Shown: positions 7,163 to 16,488, counted from the stretch's first letter. The stretch: 64,000 nucleotides of DNA from DATJZH01 sp052146815 (GCA_052146815.1 JBKQMG010000194.1:1-64000); one strand, 5' to 3'. Program-made: numbers and translations. The notes: a model not told the origin generated them from the letters alone.

Positions 7163-8803
7163 GTGAGCTCGATGGGCGCGCGGATCCGGCGAGGCGCCCA
7201 CACGGCGGCAGCCCGCCGGGCGAGGGCGAAGGCCCGGCCCCCGGCGCCGCGGACAGCCGCTGCGCGCAGACATCACAGGGCCGCGGCGCAGCCGGCCCTC
7301 GTGCGCAGCGCTCAGGCACATCCTGGTGCGCGCGTCGCCGCTCGTCCGGCAAGCCCGGCCGGCAGCGCCCGGCGTGCCCGCCCTGCGGCGCCGGCCTTCG
7401 ATCGCCCTGGCGCCGGCTCGCCGGCCGGTCACCACGGTCTCGGCCTGGCCCTAATCCTGACCGCGGCTTTCATGGTGGTCCTGGACTTCAGCATCGTGAA
7501 CGTGGCCCTTCCCTCCATTCAGCGCGAACTCGGCTTCTCGGCCTCTGCCGTGCAATGGATCGTGACCGGCTACGCCATCGCCTTCGGCGGCCTGCTTATC
7601 CTCGGCGGCCGGGCTGCCGATCTCTTCGGCCGCCGGCGGCTGTTCGTCACGGGACTGCTGCTGTTCACCGCGGCCTCGCTGGCCGGCGGCCTCGCCCGGG
7701 ACCCGGTTCTGCTAGTCGCCTCGCGGGTCGTGCAGGGAGCCGGCGCGGCGATTGTCGCGCCCGCGGCCTTGTCGCTCATCACCACCGGCTTCGCCGAGGG
7801 CCCGCAGCGTAACCGGGCCCTCGGCCTCTACGGCGCGACCGCGTCGGTCGGCTTCGTGGCCGGCCAGGTACTCGGCGGCGTCCTGGTGGAGTTCACCAGC
7901 TGGCGCGCGGTTTTCCTGGTTAACCTGCCCGTCGGCATCCTGGCCGTGCTGCTGGCCCCGCGGCTGCTGGCGGAATCGCGGCTCGGGCAGGCAGGCCGCA
8001 GGCTGGACGTCGGCGGCGCGGCGCTGATCACCGGTGCCGTCGCCCTGGCGGTCTACGCTGTCTCGCAGGCCGGCCTGCCGGGCCCACTCTCGCCGCTGGT
8101 CTACGTAACGGGGGTCCTGGCCGTCTGCCTGGGCGCGGGGTTCCTGGCCGTCGAGCGCCGCCACCCGGACCCGCTCGTGCGGCCAGATCTGATGCGGCTG
8201 CCCAACCTGCGCAAGGCCGGGACGGTGAACGTCCTGCTGGGCCTGTGGAACGCCGGCGAGATGATCGTGCTGTCGCTGTACTTCCAGCAGGTCCTGCACG
8301 ACTCGCCGCTGGTCACCGGACTGGTCATCGCCCCGCAGGGCGTCATCGGGTTCACCGCCGGGCTATTCGGCGCCCGGCTGACCAGGCGGCTCGGCATCGG
8401 GCGGGTTCTCGTGCTGACCGGCGCCGTCGCCACCGCCGGATTCGCGGTGCTGACCAGGCTGCCAGCTCACGGGCATTACAGCCCGCTGTTCACCGCGCTG
8501 ATGCTGGTCGGCTTCGGCACCGCGGGCACTGCGTTCGGGACCCTGGTCACCGCCAGCAACGGCATCGCCGACGACGATCAGGGCCTGGTCGGGGGAGTGG
8601 TGAATACGAGCCGGCAGGTCGGCGCCGCGATCGGGGCGGCGCTGCTGCCCGCGGTGGCCGAGGCGGTGAACCGGAGCGGTCAGATCGCGGGGCCCGCCGG
8701 GGACCGGGCCGCCATGCTGGCCGGCGCCATCGCGGCGGCGCTCGCGACAGTGATCGCGCTGCGGCCCGCGCGCCTCGCCCGGCTCCGCCTGCGGCCGGCT
8801 TAG
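7163..8803 (+). CDS. DHA2-family (EmrB/QacA-type) MFS efflux transporter
   Basis: A 546-residue drug:proton antiporter with about 14 membrane segments. The first helix region has the family pattern VVLDFSIVNVALPSIQRELG, followed by WIVTGYAI and the motif-A loop GRAADLFGRRR. The GTG at 7163 is chosen because GGAGG lies at 7153-7157; an ATG at 7172 is less well placed. Before the first helix is an unusual ~85-residue tail almost entirely Ala, Arg, Pro and His. Such an extension is not part of the family, and translation could start later. It is paired with the divergent TetR gene, so substrate-induced expression is likely. Substrate unknown. Confidence 0.85.
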   Translation: MSSMGARIRRGAHTAAARRARAKARPPAPRTAAARRHHRAAAQPALVRSAQAHPGARVAARPASPAGSARRARPAAPAFDRPGAGSPAGHHGLGLALILTAAFMVVLDFSIVNVALPSIQRELGFSASAVQWIVTGYAIAFGGLLILGGRAADLFGRRRLFVTGLLLFTAASLAGGLARDPVLLVASRVVQGAGAAIVAPAALSLITTGFAEGPQRNRALGLYGATASVGFVAGQVLGGVLVEFTSWRAVFLVNLPVGILAVLLAPRLLAESRLGQAGRRLDVGGAALITGAVALAVYAVSQAGLPGPLSPLVYVTGVLAVCLGAGFLAVERRHPDPLVRPDLMRLPNLRKAGTVNVLLGLWNAGEMIVLSLYFQQVLHDSPLVTGLVIAPQGVIGFTAGLFGARLTRRLGIGRVLVLTGAVATAGFAVLTRLPAHGHYSPLFTALMLVGFGTAGTAFGTLVTASNGIADDDQGLVGGVVNTSRQVGAAIGAALLPAVAEAVNRSGQIAGPAGDRAAMLAGAIAAALATVIALRPARLARLRLRPA

Positions 8804-8816
8804 TCACAGCCGCAGC

Positions 8817-9099
8817 GAGGCGTTCACCGGCGAGGCGTAGGCTCGGAACATCAGGGCCGTCGCGGCGCTGGCGGACCTGGCCCGCAGCGACCGGGGGACT
8901 CCGGCCGGCCGCTCGCCGGGGCCTGGACCTCGCCAGTACTGCGGTCCGCGTCGCGATCGCCGGCACCGGGAACCCAGCTCATGTCGGCGATGCCGTCGCC
9001 GCTGCGGACCTGCACCTGGACGGCCAGGTGCAGAGCCGGACCGACGACATCATGCGGTCAGCGGATCCCGTGGCGGAACCGCCGCCAGACAGCGTCTGA
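8817..9099 (+). pseudogene. C-terminal remnant of an aldo/keto reductase
   Basis: Two reading frames together give the end of an aldo/keto reductase. From 8817 the frame reads EAFTGEA, an in-frame TAG at 8838-8840, then ARNIRAVAALADLARSDRG. After a frameshift near 8915-8935 the next frame continues LASTAVRVAIAGTGNPAHV and ADLHLDGQVQSR to a TGA at 9097-9099. This is the family's final part, where NADP(H)-binding residues lie. The barrel and catalytic residues are absent. An intact aldo/keto reductase lies elsewhere in the window (61820). Confidence 0.7.
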
Positions 9100-9134
9100 G
9101 ACCAGAGAAAGCCTGCGGACCAAGAGGAGAATTC

Positions 9135-10076
9135 ATGAGCTCCGGAGCCAGTAACCAGGAGAACCAGCGCGGTGCGAGGGCCACGGACGGCGCCGGGCGC
9201 CGCCCGCACGTCGCCGTGCTCGGCACCGGGACGATGGGCGCGGCCATGGCCCGCAACCTGGTCCGGGTCGGCCTGGCGACCAGCGTCTGGAACCGCACGC
9301 CCGAGCCGGCCGCCCGGCTCACGGAGATCGGCGCGGTCGCGCACGCCAGCCCGGAACTGGCCGTCCGCGCGGCCGACGTCGTGATCACTATGCTGCCGGA
9401 CGGCGACGCAGTCAGGTCGATGGTCCTGGACGAGGGCGCACTCGATGCTTTCGCGCGGGGCGCAGTGTGGACCCAGATGGGCACCATCGGCATAAAGCCC
9501 ACGCTCGAGCTGGCGGCTCAAGTCCGCCAGCGACGCCCGGATGTGCGTTTCGTCGATGCCCCCGTCTCCGGCACGCGCGGTCCGGCCGAGGCCGGCCAGC
9601 TGCAGATCCTCGCCTCCGGGCCGCAGGAGGCCCGCGAGATCCTGGCGCCGGTGTTCAGCGCGATCGGCAGCAAGACCCTCTGGCTGGGCGAAGCCGGCGC
9701 CGGCAGCCGCCTGAAGCTGGTGCTCAATACCTGGCTGGCCTTCCTCGTCGAGGGCATCGCCGAGTCCGCAGCGCTGGCCGATGCACTCGGCGTGGATCAT
9801 GGCGCGCTGCTCGAGGCACTCGACGGCAGCCCGCTCGCCGCGCCCGCCGCCATCGCCAAGCTGAGGAAGATCGACGCGGCCGACGACTCGCCGGACTTCT
9901 CGCTGCGCTGGGCGCTGAAGGACATCGATCTGGCGGTCGGCGCGGCCGGCGCCGAGAGGGTCCCGGTGGCCACCGGGATCGGCCAGCGCTGGCGGCAGCT
10001 GGTGGAAGCGGGCCTGGGCGACCTCGACGTCAGTGCCGCGCGGCACCGGCTCGCCGAGGCGGGATCGCAGCGCTAG
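9135..10076 (+). CDS. 3-hydroxyisobutyrate dehydrogenase-family oxidoreductase
   Basis: A 313-residue beta-hydroxyacid dehydrogenase. The nucleotide-binding glycine motif GTGTMG is at residues 30-35 after a ~22-residue hydrophilic extension. The substrate-binding motif DAPVSGTRGPAEAGQL begins at Asp141, and the catalytic lysine is Lys194 in GSRLKLVLN. The C-terminal all-helical domain is complete. The ribosome site is GAGGAG just before the ATG. Family members oxidise 3-hydroxyisobutyrate, tartronate semialdehyde or related acids, or act as imine reductases; this one cannot be narrowed. It stands alone between two pseudogenes. Confidence 0.85.
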   Translation: MSSGASNQENQRGARATDGAGRRPHVAVLGTGTMGAAMARNLVRVGLATSVWNRTPEPAARLTEIGAVAHASPELAVRAADVVITMLPDGDAVRSMVLDEGALDAFARGAVWTQMGTIGIKPTLELAAQVRQRRPDVRFVDAPVSGTRGPAEAGQLQILASGPQEAREILAPVFSAIGSKTLWLGEAGAGSRLKLVLNTWLAFLVEGIAESAALADALGVDHGALLEALDGSPLAAPAAIAKLRKIDAADDSPDFSLRWALKDIDLAVGAAGAERVPVATGIGQRWRQLVEAGLGDLDVSAARHRLAEAGSQR

Positions 10077-10094
10077 CCCGGCGGGCCGGCTCTC

Positions 10095-10823
10095 TCAGCG
10101 GGTGAAGATGTCCGCGCCGAACGCGCGCATCTGAGGCTGCCGTGCGTCCCCGAGCAGGGCGACGCCGAAGATCCGCTCCACGGTCGGCGTGGCCGCGGTT
10201 CCGTCCCGCCGCGGATCGATGCCCATGTCCTGGTCGTAGGACTTCCACGTCAGGTGCCTGGCGTTCAGCTGCGAGGCGATGTTGCGCACGTACGGCGGGT
10301 ACTCGCAGCCGTCGCCGGATAGCTGGTCGTACTTCGTCCACTTGCTGTAGGTCTCGCCGCCGAACTGCAGGAACCGGGTGAAGTACTCGCAGTCCTGGCC
10401 GGTCTGATAGTCAGGAGCCTGGCCGGAGATCTCCGCGATGTAGTTGTCGAGGCTGTCGTGGCCGATGCCGTAGTAGTTCTCCAGCAGCGCGCCCTCGCGC
10501 GGCAGCACCCGGGCAGCTCGGGGTCCGCGGCCGGATCCCCGAAGCTCTGCGCGTAGGACGTGTTCTCCAGCTCGATGATCCAGACGTGCCTGATCCTGCG
10601 CAGCGAGAAGCCCCGGCCCCGTCCGGCCGTCAATGCCGCGGCGCCCTGATGCGCGGCACCTCGGTGCGCGGCCGCTGCGGCCGGGTCCGGCAGCGCTGAT
10701 CGCGCCGGCCAGCAGGGCCGCCGCCAGCAGAGCCGCGCCGAGCAGTCCGGCTGCCGCGCCGGGCCGCCTCGTCCGCCGCAGCTGCCTGCGGATGCCGACC
10801 GGATGCTGGAGGCGTGGCTGCAT
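10095..10823 (-). pseudogene. Secreted phosphoesterase (phospholipase C/acid phosphatase family), broken
   Basis: An ATG at 10823 with an AAAGGA ribosome site opens a signal-peptide-like segment (basic start, then LLGAALLAAALLAGAISA). The phosphoesterase core then appears in another frame (HVWIIELENTSYAQSFGDPA, about 10595-10505) and returns to the first frame at LPREGALLENYYGIGHDS. So two compensating small indels lie near 10640 and 10510. After QDMGIDPRRDGT the protein jumps directly to a family-like C-terminal end (VERIFGVALLGDARQP...GADIFTR), so the middle, including later metal ligands, is deleted. It cannot be an active enzyme. Confidence 0.7.
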
Positions 10824-11029
10824 GGTGAACGTCCTTTCGGCCGGCGCGCGGGGAGGCTAAGGCGCCGATGCTGGCAGCGCCGGGTGACCGGCAGGCGCTG
10901 CGCGGGTGAACAGCGCCCGAGCAGCAGGCGAACAGGACGCGCTCACGGCACCCGACCCCGACCGCCTCTTGCGCCGGAAGCGGGTGCCTCATGACGCCAG
11001 CGGCGGGTGCATACAGTCCTCGTTGACGA

Positions 11030-11041
11030 GTGACATGTCAC
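11030..11041. promoter_or_regulatory. Perfect palindrome upstream of the lactonase operon
   Basis: GTGACATGTCAC is a perfect 12-bp palindrome 51 bp before the first gene of the operon, followed closely by a second GTCACACTG half-site. It is placed where an operator would control transcription of the five genes at 11093-17223. The operon's own GntR-family regulator is the obvious candidate ligand. Its target is not proven by sequence. Confidence 0.55.
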
Positions 11042-11092
11042 ACGTCACACTGAGAGGAGCGTTCCGCACCTGACGCACCCGGAGGTGACTGC

Positions 11093-11902
11093 ATGGGCGC
11101 TACCCGGCTCCACGTGCTCGATTGCGGGGCGATGAGCTGTGACCTCACCTGGCTGCTGCTCAAGCCCGGCCGGAGCATCCGCTCCAAGGCGGACCGTGAC
11201 AAGCCGGTGGAGTGGTACCCGTGCACGACGCACGCCGTGCTGGTCGAGACCTCCGAGGGCACCCTGCTGTGGGACACGAGCTGCCCGCGCGACTGGGAGA
11301 CCCGCTGGGAGCCCACCGGCCTGCAGAACTTCTTCCCCTACGACCAGGTCAGCGACGATCAGTATCTCGATGCCCGGCTCGCTCAGCTGGGGGTCGCGCC
11401 GGAGGGCCTGGACTACGTCGTGATGTCCCACCTGCACTTCGATCACGCGGGCAACGTCCGCTCGCTGGCCGCCGCCGGCCCGAAGCTGGTGTGCAACGCG
11501 AAGGAGAAGGACTTCGCCTTCGGCTACGAAGGTGCTTTCACCGGCGCGCACCTGAAGGCCGACTACGAGGGCCTTGACTTCGAGACCGTCACGGGCGACG
11601 TCGAGTTCCTGGCTGGCGTCACGCTCATCGAGGCGCCCGGCCACACCCCCGGCACGATGGCGATGCAGGTCGAGCTGCCCGAGACCGGCACCATGATCTT
11701 CACTTCGGATGCCATCTACATGGGCGACTCCTACGGGCCGCCGTCCGTGCCCGCGGCGATCGTGAACGACCTCACAGCGTGGTATGCCTCGGTCGAGAAG
11801 ATCCGCACCATCGCCGAGCGGACCGACGCCACTGTCGTCTTCGGCCATGACGCCGAGCAGCTGCGGTCGATGCGGCTGGCGCCGGCCGGCTCCTACTCCT
11901 GA
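11093..11902 (+). CDS. Metallo-beta-lactamase-fold lactonase (AttM/AhlA-like)
   Basis: A 269-residue metallo-beta-lactamase-fold hydrolase. The dinuclear zinc motif HLHFDH is at residues 113-118, with the later ligands in APGHTPG (His), TSDA (Asp) and FGHD (His). Length and motif spacing fit the N-acyl homoserine lactonase/gamma-butyrolactonase branch (AttM, BlcC, AhlD). Such enzymes open lactone rings; with gamma-butyrolactone the product is 4-hydroxybutyrate. GGAGGTG precedes the ATG. It is the first gene of an operon whose next gene is predicted to oxidise 4-hydroxybutyrate, which favours gamma-butyrolactone or a related lactone over quorum-signal degradation. Confidence 0.8.
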   Translation: MGATRLHVLDCGAMSCDLTWLLLKPGRSIRSKADRDKPVEWYPCTTHAVLVETSEGTLLWDTSCPRDWETRWEPTGLQNFFPYDQVSDDQYLDARLAQLGVAPEGLDYVVMSHLHFDHAGNVRSLAAAGPKLVCNAKEKDFAFGYEGAFTGAHLKADYEGLDFETVTGDVEFLAGVTLIEAPGHTPGTMAMQVELPETGTMIFTSDAIYMGDSYGPPSVPAAIVNDLTAWYASVEKIRTIAERTDATVVFGHDAEQLRSMRLAPAGSYS

Positions 11903-11911
11903 GGAGCGACC

Positions 11912-13201
11912 ATGACTACCGCCCTGCCCGCGAACCCCGAGAGCATCTTCACCTACGGCTGCCCGGCGCTGAAGTTCGGTCCCGGCGCCTCCGACGAGAT
12001 CGGCTTCGACCTCGGCCAGTTCGGCGTCCGCCGGGTCCTCGTCGTCACCGATCCGCGCATCGCCGCGACCGGGCACCCGCAGCGGATCGCCGAGCAGATG
12101 GCCAATTTCGGCATCGAGGCACAGGTTTTCGACGGCGTGCACGTCGAGCCCACCGACGTCAGCATGAACGCCGCCGTGGAGCACGCGCGGGGCGCCGGGC
12201 CCTTCGACGCCTTCGTGGCCGTCGGCGGCGGATCGAGCATCGACACGGCCAAGGCGATCAACCTGCTCACCACCAATCCCGGTGAGCTGACCGACTACCT
12301 CAACGTCCCGGTCGGTGCCGGGAAGGCACCGGTCAACCCGCTCAAGCCGCTGGTCGCAGTGCCGACCACGACCGGGACCGGAGCGGAGAGCACCACGATC
12401 TGCGTACTGGACGTGCTGGCGCTGAAGGTGAAGACCGGCATCAGCCACGCCCGGCTGCGGCCCACGCTGGCCGTCGTGGATCCGCTGCTCACCCTGACCC
12501 AGCCCGCCGGGGTGACCGCCTCGGCCGGGATGGACATCCTGTGCCACGCGCTGGAGAGCTACACCGCCCGCCCGTACCAGAGCTATGACCGCAAGCGCCC
12601 CGAGCAGCGGGTGCCCTACTGCGGCGCCAACCCGATCGCGGACATGTGGTCGGAGAACGCGATGCGCCTGCTGGCCCGGTCGTTCCGCGCGGCCGTGCGG
12701 GACGGCGACGACCTGCAGGCCCGCTCCGATATGGCGCTCGCCGCGACGATGGCGGGCCTCGGCTTCGGCAACGCCGGCGTGCACATCCCGCACGCCAACG
12801 CCTACCCGATCGCGGGTCGGGTCAAGGACTTCCACCCGGCCGGGTATCCCGAGGACGAGCCGATGATCCCGCACGGCCTGTCGGTCGTCCTGACCGCGCC
12901 CGAGGCGTTCCGGTTCCTGTTCGAGGCCCGGCCGCAGCGGCACGTGCGGGCGGCCGAGCTGCTCGCGCCGGGCGCCGACCGGCCCGACGACCCCGCCGAG
13001 TTCCTGCCGGGCGTGCTGCTCGGGCTGATGCGCGACGTCGGCATCGCCAACGGGATCGGCGCCGTCGGTTACACCGAGTCCGACGTGCCCGACCTCGTCG
13101 ACGGCGCGATGAAGCAGCAGCGGCTGCTGGCGACGGCCCCGCGCCCGGTCACCGAGGAGGATGTCGCCGGCATCCTCACCCGATCCGTCAGCCTCTGGTA
13201 G
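11912..13201 (+). CDS. Hydroxyacid-oxoacid transhydrogenase-like iron-dependent alcohol dehydrogenase
   Basis: A 429-residue group III (iron-dependent) alcohol dehydrogenase. VGGGSSIDTAKA is the nucleotide-binding loop and TTTGTGAEST the following conserved loop. Metal-binding histidines are in CHALES, HIPHANAYP and PHGLSVVLT. The long insert before FHPAGYPEDEPMIPHG and the ending RPVTEEDVAGILTRSVSLW match the HOT/ADHFE1 subfamily, which oxidises 4-hydroxybutyrate to succinate semialdehyde while reducing 2-oxoglutarate to D-2-hydroxyglutarate, using tightly bound cofactor. The ATG follows GGAG, nine bases after the lactonase stop. A simple NAD-dependent 4-hydroxybutyrate dehydrogenase is the alternative. 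Confidence 0.78.
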   Translation: MTTALPANPESIFTYGCPALKFGPGASDEIGFDLGQFGVRRVLVVTDPRIAATGHPQRIAEQMANFGIEAQVFDGVHVEPTDVSMNAAVEHARGAGPFDAFVAVGGGSSIDTAKAINLLTTNPGELTDYLNVPVGAGKAPVNPLKPLVAVPTTTGTGAESTTICVLDVLALKVKTGISHARLRPTLAVVDPLLTLTQPAGVTASAGMDILCHALESYTARPYQSYDRKRPEQRVPYCGANPIADMWSENAMRLLARSFRAAVRDGDDLQARSDMALAATMAGLGFGNAGVHIPHANAYPIAGRVKDFHPAGYPEDEPMIPHGLSVVLTAPEAFRFLFEARPQRHVRAAELLAPGADRPDDPAEFLPGVLLGLMRDVGIANGIGAVGYTESDVPDLVDGAMKQQRLLATAPRPVTEEDVAGILTRSVSLW

Positions 13202-13207
13202 CGGGCC

Positions 13208-13606
13208 GTGGCTATCTACGAGCTGAAGTGCGGGGCGGGGCACCGGTGGGAAGTCATCCAGTCCTTCGCCGACCCGCTGCCCTCCTGCCCGGACTGCGGC
13301 CGCGCCGCGGCCAAGGTGCCAAGCGCGTTCGGCATCCAGGGCGCGGCCAGGATCCCGCCGCCTCCCGAGCGGATGCCGCAGACCTGGCGCGGGACCTACA
13401 GAGGCGACCGCGAGTACCTGGCCCAGCTGCGGCGGACCGCCGAGGAGCGGCGCAGCCTGGAGGAACGCCACCCCGAGCTGGCCGGTGACCGGCGGCCGAT
13501 CCTGGCTCACGAAGGCCGCTACGAGCACAAGCCGCTGCGGGCCGGTGATCCCGTCTCGCCTCCCGGTCCCGCCTCGCCGCCGCCGGGAGATCATGGAAGC
13601 GCCTGA
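13208..13606 (+). CDS. FmdB-family zinc-ribbon protein
   Basis: A 132-residue protein beginning at GTG 13208, six bases after the preceding stop. The N-terminal ~45 residues are an FmdB/CxxC zinc ribbon: YELKCGAGHRWE, then SCPDCGRAAAKV. The rest is charged and proline-rich without recognisable fold. FmdB ribbons often sit beside metal or cofactor enzymes, but their role is unclear; here it lies between an iron-dependent dehydrogenase and a flavin/Fe-S dehydrogenase. Its last 14 bases overlap the start of the next gene, so the two are probably translationally coupled. Confidence 0.8.
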   Translation: MAIYELKCGAGHRWEVIQSFADPLPSCPDCGRAAAKVPSAFGIQGAARIPPPPERMPQTWRGTYRGDREYLAQLRRTAEERRSLEERHPELAGDRRPILAHEGRYEHKPLRAGDPVSPPGPASPPPGDHGSA

Positions 13607-16481
13607 ACCCGGCGAGATCGCTGCTGCGCTGCAGGCGGCGGGTGTCCGCGAGGTCGATATCAGCACCCGCCGCCGGGCGGAATACTCGACTGACGCCTCG
13701 CTGTACCGGGTCGTGCCCGCGGCGGTGGCCTTCCCGCGCTCGGCGGATGACGTACAGGCCGCACTGGCGGCCTGCGGCCAGCTCGGCGTGCCGCTGACCG
13801 CCCGCGGCGCGGGCACGTCCATCGCGGGCAACGCGGTGGGCCCCGGTGTCGTGCTCGACTTCCGGCGGCATCTGAGCCGGATCCGGTCGGTGGACCCGCA
13901 GACCGCCACCGCGATCGCCGAGCCGGGCGCCGCACTCGACGACCTGCAGCGCGCCGCCGCGCCGTACGGGCTGCGCTTCGGCCCCGATCCCTCCTCACAC
14001 AGCCGGTGCACCGTCGGCGGCATGATCGGCAACAACGCGTGCGGATCCCGGGCCCTCGGCTACGGCCGCACCGCCGACAACGTCGCCGAGCTTGATCTGC
14101 TGGCCGGAACGGGTGAGCGGCTCACCGCGCGCCGCGGAGCGGATCCGGCCTCATCCCCGCTGCTGACCGCGCTGGACACGATCGCCGCGGCGAATCTCGC
14201 CGTCCTGCGCACCGAGCTCGGCCGGTTCTCCCGGCAGGTGTCCGGCTACTCGCTGGAGCACCTGCTCCCCGAGCGGGGGTTCGACGTGCCGGCCGCGCTG
14301 ACCGGCACCGAGGGCACCTGCGGCCTGGTCCTCGGCGCGACGCTGCGCCTGGTCCCCGTTCCGCCGCTCACCGCGCTGGTCGTGCTCGGTTACCCCGACA
14401 TGGCCAGCGCCGCCGACGCGGTCCCGGCGCTGCTGCCCTACCGGCTGTCCGCCCTCGAGGGCCTGGATGCCCGGATCACGGCCGTCGTGGTCGGCCGGCG
14501 CGGCGCCGGCGCCGTCCCGCCGCTGCCGCGCGGCGCCGGGTGGCTGTTCGCCGAGCTGTCCGGCGACTCGCCCGCCGAGCTCGCCGCCGAGGCCCGCCGG
14601 GTGACCGCGAGCGCGGGAGCCCTGGAGGCGCGGACGGTGACCGATGCCCGCGAGGCCGCCGCGCTGTGGGGGATCCGCGAGGACGGCGCCGGGCTGGTCG
14701 CGCAGGCGAACCCCGGACGCCCCGCGCACGCCGGCTGGGAAGACACGGCGGTGCCGCCGCAGCATCTCGGCGCCTACCTGCGCGACTTCGACGCGCTGCT
14801 GGCCGCGCACGGGCTGAGCTGCGCGCCCTACGGGCATTTCGGCGACGGCTGCGTGCACGCCAGGATCGACTTCCGGCTGCGCGGCGCAGGCGCGCCGGCG
14901 GCATTCCGGGAATTCATCGTCGAGGCGGCCCGGCTCGTCGCGGGCTACGGGGGCTCGCTGTCAGGGGAGCACGGCGACGGACGGGCCCGCAGCGAGCTGC
15001 TGCCGCTTATGTACTCACCGGCCGCCATGGCCGCGTTCGCCGCCGTCCGCCAGGCCTGCGACCCGGCCGGCCTGCTGAACCCCGGCCTGATCGTTTCGCC
15101 TGCCCCCCTCGCGGCGGACCTGCGGCTGCCGCAGGCACGCCCGCTTCGCCGCGGGCTCGCATTCGGCTACGCCGAGGACGGCGGCGACCTGACAAACGCG
15201 GTGCACCGGTGCACGGGGGTCGGCCGGTGCGTGTCCGCTGCCACGCCGGCCGGGACCGTCATGTGCCCTTCGTATCAGGCGACCAGGGACGAGAAGGACT
15301 CCACCCGCGGCCGGGCCCGGGTCCTGCAGGAGCTCGCGAACGGCTCGCTCGTGGCGGGCTGGCAGGCCGCCGAGGTGCGCGAGTCGCTTGACCTGTGCCT
15401 GGCCTGCAAGGGCTGCGCCACCGACTGCCCCACTGGCGTGGACATGGCCACCTACAAGGCCGAGGTCCTGCACCAGTCCTACCGGCGGCGGCTGCGGCCC
15501 GCTTCGCATTACGCGCTCGGGTGGCTGCCGCGCTGGGCGCGGCTGGCCGCCCTGGCCCCCGGCCCGGTCAACAAGCTGATGGCCGCACCGGGGCTCAGCC
15601 CGGCCGGGAAACGGCTGGCGGGCGTCGACCCGCGCCGCCAGCTGCCGTCGTTCGCGCCCGTGACCTTCCGTCAGTGGTTCGCCGGCCATCAGGCCGCGCC
15701 CGGCGATCCTGTGCTGCTGTGGGTGGACACGTTCACTGACCATTTCACCCCCGCGGCGGGAATCGCGGCCGTGCGGGTGCTCGAAGACGCCGGCTTCTCG
15801 GTCCGCATTACCGGCCGGGGCCTGTGCTGCGGCCTGACCTGGATCTCGACCGGCCAGCTGGACGCGGCCCGGCGGATCCTGCGGCGCAGCGTGCTCGCCC
15901 TGGCCGGCCCCGCGAGAGCGGGCATCCCGATCGTCGGCCTTGAGCCGTCCTGCACCGCGGTGTTCCGCGGCGACGCCGGGGAACTGCTCGGCGCGGCCCC
16001 TGCCGTCACTGTCGTCGCGGAGGCGACTCATACCCTGGCGGAACTGCTTTCCCGGCGGCCGGGCTGGCAGCCGCCCCGGCTGGACGGCCTCCGCGTCGTC
16101 GCGCAGCCGCACTGCCACCAGCACGCCGTGATGGGCTGGCAGGCTGACCGTGACCTGCTGGCCAGCGCCGGGGCGTCGGTCACCGCCGTGAGCGGCTGCT
16201 GCGGGCTGGCCGGGAACTTCGGGGCCGAGCGGGGCCACTATGACGTGTCGGTGGCCATCGCCGGCAACGCCCTGCTGCCGGCCGTCGACGCCGCCGGCGA
16301 CGGATCGGTCATCCTGGCGGACGGGTTCTCCTGCCGCACCCAGCTCAGCGAGCTCACCGGCCGCCGCGGCCAGCATCTGGCCGAGCTGCTCGCCGGGCCC
16401 GCTGACATGCCACGTGCTGCCCGCAGTGCTAGCCTGACCACCGCGCGGGTGACGGCCGACGGCCGGGGACGCGAGGAGTGA
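13593..16481 (+). CDS. FAD/[4Fe-4S] D-2-hydroxyacid dehydrogenase (YdiJ-like, D-2-hydroxyglutarate candidate)
   Basis: A 962-residue multidomain dehydrogenase. Residues ~30-210 are a PCMH/FAD_binding_4 domain (LTARGAGTSIAGNAVG, GGMIGNNACGSRALGYG). Residues ~210-510 are the FAD-oxidase C-terminal domain, with HFGDGCVHARIDF and SGEHGDGRARSELLP. Then follow Fe-S cysteines (CTGVGRCV, CLACKGCATDCPTG) and two CCG-domain motifs (GLCCGLTW, SGCCGLAGNFG). This architecture matches bacterial YdiJ-type D-2-hydroxyglutarate dehydrogenases and related D-lactate dehydrogenases, which pass electrons to a quinone or protein carrier. The ATG at 13593 overlaps the FmdB gene. In this operon it would re-oxidise the D-2-hydroxyglutarate made by the transhydrogenase. 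Substrate is inferred from context. Confidence 0.8.
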   Translation: MEAPEPGEIAAALQAAGVREVDISTRRRAEYSTDASLYRVVPAAVAFPRSADDVQAALAACGQLGVPLTARGAGTSIAGNAVGPGVVLDFRRHLSRIRSVDPQTATAIAEPGAALDDLQRAAAPYGLRFGPDPSSHSRCTVGGMIGNNACGSRALGYGRTADNVAELDLLAGTGERLTARRGADPASSPLLTALDTIAAANLAVLRTELGRFSRQVSGYSLEHLLPERGFDVPAALTGTEGTCGLVLGATLRLVPVPPLTALVVLGYPDMASAADAVPALLPYRLSALEGLDARITAVVVGRRGAGAVPPLPRGAGWLFAELSGDSPAELAAEARRVTASAGALEARTVTDAREAAALWGIREDGAGLVAQANPGRPAHAGWEDTAVPPQHLGAYLRDFDALLAAHGLSCAPYGHFGDGCVHARIDFRLRGAGAPAAFREFIVEAARLVAGYGGSLSGEHGDGRARSELLPLMYSPAAMAAFAAVRQACDPAGLLNPGLIVSPAPLAADLRLPQARPLRRGLAFGYAEDGGDLTNAVHRCTGVGRCVSAATPAGTVMCPSYQATRDEKDSTRGRARVLQELANGSLVAGWQAAEVRESLDLCLACKGCATDCPTGVDMATYKAEVLHQSYRRRLRPASHYALGWLPRWARLAALAPGPVNKLMAAPGLSPAGKRLAGVDPRRQLPSFAPVTFRQWFAGHQAAPGDPVLLWVDTFTDHFTPAAGIAAVRVLEDAGFSVRITGRGLCCGLTWISTGQLDAARRILRRSVLALAGPARAGIPIVGLEPSCTAVFRGDAGELLGAAPAVTVVAEATHTLAELLSRRPGWQPPRLDGLRVVAQPHCHQHAVMGWQADRDLLASAGASVTAVSGCCGLAGNFGAERGHYDVSVAIAGNALLPAVDAAGDGSVILADGFSCRTQLSELTGRRGQHLAELLAGPADMPRAARSASLTTARVTADGRGREE

Positions 16482-16488
16482 CGGGGAC

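Noticed and set aside
9010..9033. Perfect 10-bp hairpin CTGCACCTGG/CCAGGTGCAG
   Set aside because: It falls inside the aldo/keto reductase remnant and encodes family-like residues, so it is probably chance symmetry in former coding DNA.
11045..14035. Very long open frame opposite the lactonase, HOT and FmdB genes
   Set aside because: It is antisense to three clearly real genes and has Arg/Gly/His-biased composition typical of GC-rich shadow frames.
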